This document shows, in pieces, positions 1 through 5,873 of a stretch of DNA of 8,101 nucleotides (positions are counted from its first letter, which is position 1; each line of letters starts with the position of its first letter). Source of the stretch: Phycisphaerae bacterium (GTDB lineage: Bacteria > Planctomycetota > Phycisphaerae > Sedimentisphaerales > Anaerobacaceae). The DNA lies in the NCBI GenBank assembly GCA_030609625.1, contig JAUWBX010000059.1, positions 1 through 8,101 of the forward strand. The letters are read 5' to 3'. The position numbers and the translations under genes were made by a program. A model generated the notes under the pieces. It did not search any database, was not told the origin of the DNA, and saw only the letters and a list, made by a program, of their open reading frames with translations.

Positions 1-1484
1 GGCACAGGTAAAAATGTCCATCCTGTTGCAAATATAATGATAACAGTGGTTATTCTGATAATCCACTTGCGCGTGGGTTTAGTATTGAAGCTGACCCAGC
101 GGCCCCACATCCAGACGCAAAAACCGAGAACCACCGCAAAATACAACACATTTGTTCTGTGTATTTGGGGCAAAGCTGCAATAAGCTTTACGGCTATAAT
201 CAGCAGGACAAATCCGATACCCTGCTTGAATAATTCCATCCATCGTCCGGCCTTGGGCAGGCGTTTTAGTAAGCCGGGCATTGAAGTTAGTATGGCATAC
301 GGCGCAGCCATCCCCACACCTATTGCCATTATTACGACAGTAGCCAGCGACCAATGCTGGGCCTGGGCCCATCCGAAAGCAACTGCCAATATACCAAAGC
401 CGCAGGGCGTGCTTAAAACGGCTGCCAGAAAGCCTGTTCCAACAGCGCCGGAATAGCCTTTGCCGGAACCTGATTTACCTGCTATTGAAGAGGGCACAGT
501 AATATTAAAGACCCCGAACATCAGCAATGCCAGCACAACCAGCAAGAGCACCATCGCAGTAACGAAGGCCGGATTGCGGAACTGGTCGCCCCATTGTAAT
601 ACCGTTCCATAGAAGATCTGCAGAATAATATTTGCACCTGAAAGAGATGCGAAAAATAACAATATCCCAAGACAAAAAGCAAAGCCCATTACTATTGATT
701 GCTTTTTGCCTGTTTTTGCCTGCTCAACGATTCGCATCACGATAAGAGGCAATACCGGCCAGACACACGGCATAATATTCAGAGACAAGCCCGCTAAAAG
801 CGCCAAACCCAGAGCAAAGGGGATTGAATAACTTGGTTCTTTAATTGTCTTTCCATTACCATTGTCTGTTTCAGCGCTGCTTATGTGTTTCCAGGAGCTG
901 CGCTGAGACCAGTCAATATTTGTCTGTAGAGTTTTCTCGAACGGCATCAGGCATTTTTGGCTCGTGCAGGGCTGGCCGGAGATCTTGACTTCAACTTCGC
1001 TAGTTTTGATATCCGGAGATTTGGATGCCTTTATTGGTATGAAGACGTTGAAATTGCCGATATAAACTTCAACTTTTTTGCCGAACGTATCGGTGAAAAT
1101 CTTCCATTGGGGAAATACAGCCGGGCCGAACTCAAAAGCGGCTGACTGCGCTTTAATCTTCAATTCAAAGCCGGGAGCGGTTGCAGTCTCAGGCCTTGCA
1201 TAATAGTGAAGGTCGTCGCTGCCCTCGAATATGACTGCTATACCCGCTTTTCCGTCCATTTGAGCAGGCTCGATGTGTGCAGATGAAAACTCATTTTCGT
1301 ATTTTACCAACTCTCCGTAAGGAGTCCCTCGGACAACGCCGGTGGTAACATCGGTGGTGATTGTTGAACTTAGCTCATTTGAGTTTTGGCCTGAGGCGCA
1401 ACAGGTGGCCGCAAAAACACAAACCGTCCACAATACGCCTGTAAGAAGTTTATCTTTCGATATCCCAGCAGTTTTTTTCCGCAT
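1..1484 (-). CDS. dsbD: DsbD-like thiol:disulfide interchange protein (C-terminus beyond left edge)
   Basis: Carries electrons from cytoplasmic thioredoxin across the inner membrane to periplasmic thiol proteins. 494 residues are visible, open to the left edge with no stop; a C-terminal thioredoxin domain would lie outside. A hydrophobic leader (about 12-27) is followed by a beta-rich periplasmic domain with the cysteine pair C173-TSQK-C178 before LMP, as in the N-terminal DsbD domain. From about residue 218 come eight hydrophobic segments, the number usual for the DsbD membrane core, with MPCVWPVLPL (C240) and STPCGFGILA (C361) giving the two membrane redox cysteines. The second motif has GFG where many DsbD proteins have TAP. 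The ATG at 1484 is chosen because it precedes the leader; its Shine-Dalgarno signal is poor. It follows ftsH on the same strand, separated by a mobile element. A CcdA/ScsB-like relative is the alternative. Confidence 0.87.
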   Translation of the reverse strand, partial: MRKKTAGISKDKLLTGVLWTVCVFAATCCASGQNSNELSSTITTDVTTGVVRGTPYGELVKYENEFSSAHIEPAQMDGKAGIAVIFEGSDDLHYYARPETATAPGFELKIKAQSAAFEFGPAVFPQWKIFTDTFGKKVEVYIGNFNVFIPIKASKSPDIKTSEVEVKISGQPCTSQKCLMPFEKTLQTNIDWSQRSSWKHISSAETDNGNGKTIKEPSYSIPFALGLALLAGLSLNIMPCVWPVLPLIVMRIVEQAKTGKKQSIVMGFAFCLGILLFFASLSGANIILQIFYGTVLQWGDQFRNPAFVTAMVLLLVVLALLMFGVFNITVPSSIAGKSGSGKGYSGAVGTGFLAAVLSTPCGFGILAVAFGWAQAQHWSLATVVIMAIGVGMAAPYAILTSMPGLLKRLPKAGRWMELFKQGIGFVLLIIAVKLIAALPQIHRTNVLYFAVVLGFCVWMWGRWVSFNTKPTRKWIIRITTVIIIFATGWTFLPV

Positions 1485-1502
1485 AAAAGCTCGTGGGTAA
1501 TT

Positions 1503-1620
1503 AGTTCCTGTTGCGGAAAAAAACTGACAATGTCACCCCTACGAAGGCAGGGATCCAAAGCGGAAAATCTGGATTCCCGCTTCCGCGGGAATGACAAATA
1601 CTGTTTCCACAACAGATACT
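1503..1620. mobile_element. 118-bp MITE-like element, copy 1, with target duplication
   Basis: Terminal inverted repeats AGTTCCTGTTGCGGAAA (1503-1519) and TTTCCACAACAGATACT (1604-1620) match at 14 of 17 positions. The four bases on each side are AATT (1499-1502 and 1621-1624), a clean target duplication. Inside is a 66-bp hairpin core (1531-1596). It encodes no protein, so mobility would need a transposase from elsewhere. It lies between ftsH, whose stop is 19 bp away, and the dsbD-like gene. No family name could be assigned from sequence alone. Confidence 0.75.
1531..1596. repeat. 66-bp dispersed repeat core, copy 1 (double hairpin)
   Basis: Two 27-bp arms (1531-1557 and 1570-1596) are imperfect inverted repeats of each other, 19 of 27 matching, around a 12-bp spacer. 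The right arm contains a perfect 8-bp stem, ATTCCCGC (1573-1580) and GCGGGAAT (1585-1592). This fits the ATTCCC-N8-GGGAAT pattern known as dRS3 in Neisseria, and similar repeats occur in many bacteria. In minus-strand RNA the loop is GGAA, a GNRA tetraloop. It is 55/66 identical to the copy at 3701-3766. Confidence 0.88.
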
Positions 1621-1639
1621 AATTGGAATAGAGATAGTA

Positions 1640-3664
1640 TTAGTCAGCCGACTGGTCTTGCTGTTCTTTTTGCTCGGGTTTTGGCTGTTTGTTCTTATTA
1701 TTCTTATTGTTCTTGGCTTGCTCGGCGGCTAACAAATCGGCAACTGTTGGCTTGTCCAGTTGGCCGCCTTCCAAAATCAATGTTACATCATCAGCGTCGA
1801 GAGTTTCGTATTTCAGCAGGGCCTTTGCTATTTGCTCGACGTTGTCTTTGTTTGCTTCTATTAGTTCTTTTGCTTTTTCATACGCCTCGCTGGTAATCTT
1901 TTTTACCTCGCTGTCAATTGTTTCGGCTGTTTTCTCGGAGTACTCTTTCTCGCCCGGCATCAGGTATATCTGGTCCCTAACCCCCATATCGGGCACGTAA
2001 CTTATGAGACCAAGCTCACTGCTCATACCCCAGGTCAAAACCATCTGCTTTGCGATATTGGTGGCCTGTTGAATGTCCGACTGTGCGCCGCTGGTTATGT
2101 CATCACAGAACATTTCTTCAGCAATTCGGCCGCCGAAACACACCTGCAAAAGTGCCATACAATATCTTTTTGTAAATATTGTTCTGTCCTTTTCCGGCAG
2201 AGCAAAAGTGGCCCCGCCCATTGGCCCACGAGGGATGATACTTACCTTGTGGAGGGGGTCGGCATCTTTTAGGAGTGATTGCACGAGTGTATGTCCGGCT
2301 TCGTGATAAGCGGTGATTTCTTTTTCCCTTTTGTCAATGACTCTGCTCTTTTTTGCTCTTCCCCAGCGGACCTTGTCGCGTGCTTCTTCAAGGTCAGCCA
2401 TTTCGACATTGTCTTTATTGGCCATAGTTGCGGCCAGGGCGGCTTCGTTGATAATTGCTGCCAGGTCGGCCCCGCTGAACATAGGTGTGCTGCGTGCGAG
2501 TCTTTCCAGACTGATATCGGGTCCCAATTTCACTTTTTTGGCGTGAACTTTTAGAATATCAACTCGACCTTTTATGTCCGGCAGCGGGACGAAGATTTGC
2601 CTGTCGAATCTCCCCGGTCGCGTCAGGGCGTGGTCTAAGATGTCTTGGCGATTTGTCGCTGCTATCACAATCACCTGGTCGTCCGTATCAAATCCGTCCA
2701 TCTCGACCAAAATCGCATTCAGTGTTTGTTCGCGTTCATCGTGTCCGCCGCCGGCAAAGCCTGCACCGCGTTTTCGCCCGATTGCGTCAACCTCGTCAAG
2801 GAAGATGATGCAGGGAGAATTTTCTTTGGCCTGCTTGAAGAGGTCGCGTACGCGCGAGGCGCCGACGCCAACGAACATCTCTACGAAATCGCTGCCGGAT
2901 ATACTAAAGAACGGCACATCAGCCTGGCCTGCTATGGCTTTTGCGAGCAATGTCTTTCCACAGCCCGGCGGGCCTACAAGTAAAACTCCACGAGGGATAC
3001 GGCCACCCAGTCGTTGGAATTTCTTCGGATTTTTCAAGAACTCGATTATCTCAGCTACTTCGTCTTTTGCTTCCTCCACGCCGGCTACGTCCTCAAACGT
3101 TACGTCGGCGCGGTCTTTCCCATGCAGCCGATGTTTGCTTCGACCAAACGACATCAGCATTCCGCCGGCCCCGCCGCGAAGGTTGCGGGCGAACAGAAAG
3201 TAGAAAAGACCCACTAAAATAATTATTGGCAGGAACATGCTTATCAAATTAATAAGCCAGGTCCTAGGCGGGGCAATGTCATTCTTTACGTTGTTTTCGG
3301 CCAACAAGCTCTCAAGCCGCTTGCCCTGTACTTCCGGGATATAATAAACCACAAAAGAAACCTTACTCTCGCTTTCGCGACTGGCAAGACCTGCGTCATT
3401 GAATTTACCTATTATCTCCATATCCTTTATGGTAACACTATCGATGTGGTTGTTCTCAACTTCATAGACAAATTCATCCCATCTAATCTCATCAACCCTC
3501 TGCCACTGTTGGAGCATCATCATCGCTGTGAATATCACAATTGCGATTATAAGATAGCTAAACGGCCCGCGCTTATAACGAGGCAGCGGCGGCTTTTGTC
3601 CCGGTCTGTTTTGTTGGCCACTACGTCGTTGCGGTTTTGAATTTTTGTCTTTACTATTGCTCAT
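1640..3664 (-). CDS. ftsH: ATP-dependent zinc metalloprotease FtsH
   Basis: Membrane-anchored hexameric AAA+ protease that extracts and degrades membrane and short-lived cytoplasmic proteins; in E. coli it sets LPS level by degrading LpxC. 674 residues, close to the family size. A basic, Pro/Gln-rich N-terminus leads to TM1 (about 35-51), a periplasmic domain, and TM2 (about 136-159). The AAA module has Walker A GPPGCGKT (231-238, Cys where Thr is commoner), pore motif FVGVGA (264-269), Walker B IIFLDE (286-291) and the second region of homology ending RPGRFDR (349-355). The zinc site is HEAGH (454-458), with D530 in QSDIQQAT as the likely third ligand. The tail from 648 is Asn/Lys/Gln-rich. 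An in-frame TAA 12 bp upstream fixes the ATG at 3664. Mobile elements lie 11 bp before the start and 19 bp after the stop. Confidence 0.98.
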   Translation of the reverse strand: MSNSKDKNSKPQRRSGQQNRPGQKPPLPRYKRGPFSYLIIAIVIFTAMMMLQQWQRVDEIRWDEFVYEVENNHIDSVTIKDMEIIGKFNDAGLASRESESKVSFVVYYIPEVQGKRLESLLAENNVKNDIAPPRTWLINLISMFLPIIILVGLFYFLFARNLRGGAGGMLMSFGRSKHRLHGKDRADVTFEDVAGVEEAKDEVAEIIEFLKNPKKFQRLGGRIPRGVLLVGPPGCGKTLLAKAIAGQADVPFFSISGSDFVEMFVGVGASRVRDLFKQAKENSPCIIFLDEVDAIGRKRGAGFAGGGHDEREQTLNAILVEMDGFDTDDQVIVIAATNRQDILDHALTRPGRFDRQIFVPLPDIKGRVDILKVHAKKVKLGPDISLERLARSTPMFSGADLAAIINEAALAATMANKDNVEMADLEEARDKVRWGRAKKSRVIDKREKEITAYHEAGHTLVQSLLKDADPLHKVSIIPRGPMGGATFALPEKDRTIFTKRYCMALLQVCFGGRIAEEMFCDDITSGAQSDIQQATNIAKQMVLTWGMSSELGLISYVPDMGVRDQIYLMPGEKEYSEKTAETIDSEVKKITSEAYEKAKELIEANKDNVEQIAKALLKYETLDADDVTLILEGGQLDKPTVADLLAAEQAKNNKNNKNKQPKPEQKEQQDQSAD

Positions 3665-3680
3665 AATTCGTATTTAGTAT

Positions 3681-3684
3681 CTCC
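3681..3684 (-). promoter_or_regulatory. Possible ftsH ribosome binding site inside mobile element
   Basis: On the minus strand GGAG is the only Shine-Dalgarno-like sequence close to the ftsH ATG at 3664. Its 16-nt spacing is longer than the usual 5-9 nt. It lies inside the end of the element at 3676-3817, so the element may have replaced or displaced the native site. Confidence 0.3.
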
Positions 3685-3700
3685 GTTTTAACGGGGACGA

Positions 3701-3766
3701 GTTTATCCCTACAAAAGCAGGGGTCCAGAGCGAAAAAGCTGGACTCCCGCTTCCGCGGGAATGACA
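3701..3766. repeat. 66-bp dispersed repeat core, copy 2 (double hairpin)
   Basis: Same design and orientation as the copy at 1531-1596: arms 3701-3727 and 3740-3766 around a 12-bp spacer, 55/66 identical. The right-arm stem has one change (ACTCCCGC against GCGGGAAT). In minus-strand RNA this is a G-U pair, so the hairpin with the GGAA loop is kept. Confidence 0.88.
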
Positions 3767-3847
3767 AATATGGATACATACGCTTCTAACAGGCGTATTG
3801 TTTCCGCAGCAGGAACTATTTTGTATTTTTCGATTTCATTCACGATT

Positions 3848-4408
3848 CTACCATTTTTTTTCCATTAGTTCTACGATCTTTTGCGCCAGATTGTTTGCCG
3901 CCAGAGTCGAAGCATATTTAAAATCCTGCTGTTGGTATCCAGAATAGCTTGCCGAGGCGCTGACCAACTCGTTGTCTATCAGCAGCTCTCCCGTCTTTAG
4001 ATTTTTCCAGTTGACGAGGGCTTGCAGCTCCACTTCTTTTTCGAGAACCCGTCCTGTTTCGCGTTCGGTGCTGAGGGCTAATTCTCCGATAGATACTATT
4101 TGGCCGCTTATTACGGTGTCAGCGCGGTCCCGGCTGGAGATTATTTTGTAGGGTGTCTCTACCTCGATACGCTTCGACAAGGCATCGGAAAGTTCGTATT
4201 CGACTCCCCGTCGAAAGGTCTGGTTGTCGAACATTTCCAGGCAGATACTGTCCACCTCTTGTGGAAACATCGATTCGTTGGAATAGCCGTTCAGCTCGGC
4301 ACATCCACAAAGACTTAGAGTGAAGTGCACAAGAGCGCAAGAGCATAAGAGCACAAGTATTGTGCGACTTGTTTTAATATAACTGTTTTTATGATTTTTT
4401 TTCTTCAT
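3848..4408 (-). CDS. lptE: LptE-like LPS-assembly lipoprotein
   Basis: Outer-membrane lipoprotein expected to act with LptD in placing LPS in the outer leaflet. From the ATG at 4408 it has 186 residues, the usual LptE size. A basic n-region (MKKKNHKN) and a hydrophobic stretch end in the lipobox LCGC, with C36 as the lipidated residue. The mature part follows the LptE pattern: a FPQEVDSICLEMFDNQTFRRG stretch, a helix with ELSDALSKRIE, then TPYKI, RDRADTVISG and a C-terminal helix. A TTG at 4441, preceded by AAAGGA, would add 11 residues; the ATG is preferred because it gives a normal signal peptide. The start overlaps the end of the BamD-like gene by 20 bp, suggesting translational coupling. 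Family assignment rests on pattern recognition and weak conservation; the lipoprotein call is firm. Confidence 0.78.
   Translation of the reverse strand: MKKKNHKNSYIKTSRTILVLLCSCALVHFTLSLCGCAELNGYSNESMFPQEVDSICLEMFDNQTFRRGVEYELSDALSKRIEVETPYKIISSRDRADTVISGQIVSIGELALSTERETGRVLEKEVELQALVNWKNLKTGELLIDNELVSASASYSGYQQQDFKYASTLAANNLAQKIVELMEKKW
4326..4357. repeat. 8-bp tandem repeat, four units, in lptE signal peptide
   Basis: Four adjoining octamers, TGCACAAG, AGCGCAAG, AGCATAAG and AGCACAAG, lie in the part encoding the hydrophobic signal-peptide core (LVLLCSCALVH). The unit is not a multiple of three, so gain or loss of one copy would shift the reading frame. The units differ from one another at one to three positions, which lowers the slippage rate. 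Confidence 0.7.
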
Positions 4409-5657
4409 TTTTTGTCTTTTTGTTTTCTGTGTTCCCGGCAAGTATTTCCTTTGCCAATTTTGTGGCCTTACTGCCCGGCCAATCTCTTATTACCATGTCA
4501 AAATAGAGATTAGCGGCCTGTCTGTTTCCTGTTCTCTGGTAGTATTGTCCGATACTGAATTGTTTGTAAGCTAATTGCTCGTCTATTTCTATCAGTATTT
4601 GGTCAACATTTATTTCTTCGGCGTCTTTGGGATATAGTAATTTGAATTTTTCATAACAGCTTTTTGCGATGTTCAGGTTAGAGTCGTCATAAAATGGTCT
4701 TTTTTGCTCTGGGTGATTGTTGTACGCGGTGTGCTTACATCGAGCCATATTAAGCAGTGCATCCCTGCCGGTTTTACCTGTTTGCCATTGCAAAGAAATT
4801 TCCCACCATTTGAAGTACGCTTCGTTGAACATTTTCCTTTTTTCGTAATGTTTAGCCACCGCCGTAGCCGCCTTTAATCCGGTTGGGGTATCGATTCCAG
4901 CCCGGTCGGTAATCTTTTCCATAATTCTAACGCCTTCGGCATATCCCTTTATCTTAATGACACGAAAGACTCGTTTTCTCATGCCGCGTAGATAAGCTGT
5001 TGCTATCACATACTGTCTGTCTAAAACCTGGTCACGAAAATCGCTGTCGGGATGTTCGGTAAGCAGCTTGTCGTAGGTCCTGATTGCCTTGGTGGGCTGT
5101 CCTCTTTCTTCGTATTTTTGTGCCACTACTACAGTTGCCTCGGCACCAATTGACGTGTTACCTGCGCGTTCGCTAATCCTTTTCATAATTTTAAGGCCGT
5201 CGGCGAATGCATTCACTTTGAAGAGGCCGAGGACTGTTTTTTTCTGGTCGCCTAAGAAAGCAGTCGCTATTGCAAACTGCCTGTCTAAAGCCGCCTGGCA
5301 AAGTTCGCTTTGGGGATGTTTAGTGAGCAGCTTGTCGTAGGTATCGGCTGCTTTGATGAAGTCGCCTTTGCAAAAGAGCATCTCCGCCTTGATAAAGGCG
5401 TCCAAATCGGGCCCTGCAATTTCGGGAAAATCTTTTTTGAGTTTGTCGAATGCTTTGCGAGCAGCCTTGGTTTGGCCGGTGTTGACCAGCTTCTTCGTTT
5501 CGGCTACCGCCAGCAGGAATTTGTCCTTGCCCTGGGCGGACACAGCCTTCCAGTCCCGGCCTTTTTCTAATCGCCAGGTATCCGCTGATACCGTCGATAA
5601 AGCCGACAGTACGGCTGCTATTGCCAACGCCATAAATCGCATTTGGTATTTGAGCAT
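4389..5657 (-). CDS. BamD-like tetratricopeptide-repeat envelope protein
   Basis: A 422-residue exported TPR protein, probably working in outer-membrane assembly as BamD (YfiO) does; the exact role is inferred. The signal peptide (hydrophobic about 9-22, then STVSA before D26) fits signal peptidase I. There is no lipobox cysteine, unlike E. coli BamD, and the protein is longer (BamD is about 245 residues). TPR helices follow: 48-80, 97-116 (KAADTYDKLLTKHP), 185-204 (KAIRTYDKLLTEHP), and the C-terminal pair about 364-404 (YKQFSIGQYYQRTGNRQAA, then DWPGS), the most BamD-like part. Residues 97-184 and 185-272 form an internal duplication. The C-terminal tail is Lys/Glu/Asn-rich. It is first in the minus-strand operon and overlaps the lptE-like gene. 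The ATG at 5657 is chosen for the signal peptide; M6 and M9 are possible starts. Confidence 0.75.
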   Translation of the reverse strand: MLKYQMRFMALAIAAVLSALSTVSADTWRLEKGRDWKAVSAQGKDKFLLAVAETKKLVNTGQTKAARKAFDKLKKDFPEIAGPDLDAFIKAEMLFCKGDFIKAADTYDKLLTKHPQSELCQAALDRQFAIATAFLGDQKKTVLGLFKVNAFADGLKIMKRISERAGNTSIGAEATVVVAQKYEERGQPTKAIRTYDKLLTEHPDSDFRDQVLDRQYVIATAYLRGMRKRVFRVIKIKGYAEGVRIMEKITDRAGIDTPTGLKAATAVAKHYEKRKMFNEAYFKWWEISLQWQTGKTGRDALLNMARCKHTAYNNHPEQKRPFYDDSNLNIAKSCYEKFKLLYPKDAEEINVDQILIEIDEQLAYKQFSIGQYYQRTGNRQAANLYFDMVIRDWPGSKATKLAKEILAGNTENKKTKNEEKKS

Positions 5658-5712
5658 ATCTGAGCCCCGCCAATTCTTCTATAGTTCAACGCCTTGGGCA
5701 CAACCAATGAGT

Positions 5713-5740
5713 ATTATACCTGTTCCTCAAGCTATTGCAA
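5713..5740 (-). promoter_or_regulatory. Sigma70-type promoter for the envelope operon
   Basis: On the minus strand, TTGCAA (5735-5740) is followed after 16 bp by a perfect TATAAT (5713-5718). Transcription would start near 5706, leaving a leader of about 50 nt before the BamD-like ATG at 5657. Confidence 0.6.
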
Positions 5741-5763
5741 ACCCACACTTTAAAATATAGTAT

Positions 5764-5791
5764 CTTGCAATTTTTCCATTATAATTGCAAG
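5764..5791. promoter_or_regulatory. Perfect inverted repeat, possible operator
   Basis: CTTGCAATT (5764-5772) and AATTGCAAG (5783-5791) are perfect 9-bp inverted arms separated by 10 bp, with centres 19 bp apart, close to two helical turns. It lies in the divergent intergenic region between the two predicted promoters. There is no T-run typical of a terminator, so binding by a dimeric regulator is the more natural reading. Confidence 0.5.
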
Positions 5792-5796
5792 AAAAC

Positions 5797-5825
5797 TTGT
5801 TTTTTGTATATTTGGGGGTTATAAA
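5797..5825 (+). promoter_or_regulatory. Candidate promoter for the ADP-ribosylglycohydrolase-family gene
   Basis: TTGTTT (5797-5802), a 17-bp spacer and TATAAA (5820-5825) give an acceptable sigma70-type promoter. The start would be near 5832, with a leader of about 40 nt. Confidence 0.5.
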
Positions 5826-5862
5826 ATAACAAACTAATCAACAGTATTTTTGGGAAGCTAAT

Positions 5863-5867
5863 GGAGG
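5863..5867 (+). promoter_or_regulatory. Ribosome binding site GGAGG
   Basis: GGAGG ends 6 nt before the ATG at 5874. It is the strongest Shine-Dalgarno sequence in the window and fixes that start. Confidence 0.85.
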
Positions 5868-5873
5868 TACAAA

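Larger units (their letters stand above)
3676..3817. mobile_element. 142-bp MITE-like element, copy 2, with target duplication
   Basis: The right end TTTCCGCAGCAGGAACT (3801-3817) is the reverse complement of the left end of copy 1 at 16 of 17 positions. The left end AGTATCT (3676-3682) equals the reverse complement of copy 1's right end, then diverges. It is flanked by ATTT on both sides (3672-3675 and 3818-3821). It carries the 66-bp core (3701-3766) plus two small extra hairpins: CCGTT/AACGG (3683-3694) and ATACGC/GCGTAT (3778-3798). It lies between the lptE-like gene and ftsH, 11 bp from the ftsH start codon. Confidence 0.72.

Noticed and set aside
37..456. 139-residue plus-strand reading frame at the left edge
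   Set aside because: It lies opposite the membrane domain of the dsbD-like gene, whose frame stays open from 1484 to the edge with conserved cysteine motifs.
1573..1592. Hairpin in element copy 1 as a rho-independent terminator for ftsH
   Set aside because: No T-run follows the stem on the minus strand, so intrinsic termination is not supported; an effect on mRNA stability remains possible.
1370..1612. 80-residue minus-strand reading frame with SFPRKRESR and RRGD
   Set aside because: It is a translation of the dispersed repeat and overlaps the dsbD-like gene in another frame. Such SFPRKRESR peptides are a common artefact of this repeat.
2574..3203. 209-residue plus-strand reading frame opposite ftsH
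   Set aside because: Antisense shadow of the conserved AAA domain; low-complexity Ser/Arg/Pro composition and no recognisable domain.
1531..3766. CRISPR-like direct repeats
   Set aside because: The copies are about 2.2 kb apart with a gene between them, without regular spacers.
1503..3817. ftsH carried as cargo of a composite transposon formed by the two flanking elements
   Set aside because: Each element has its own matching duplication (AATT and ATTT) and the outermost flanks differ, which indicates two separate insertions; ftsH also fits the operon.
5780..5785. Perfect TATAAT on the plus strand as the -10 of the 5874 gene
   Set aside because: The nearest good -35 (TTGCAA at 5765) is only 9 bp away and the properly spaced hexamer (ATAGTA) is poor; the pair at 5797-5825 fits better.
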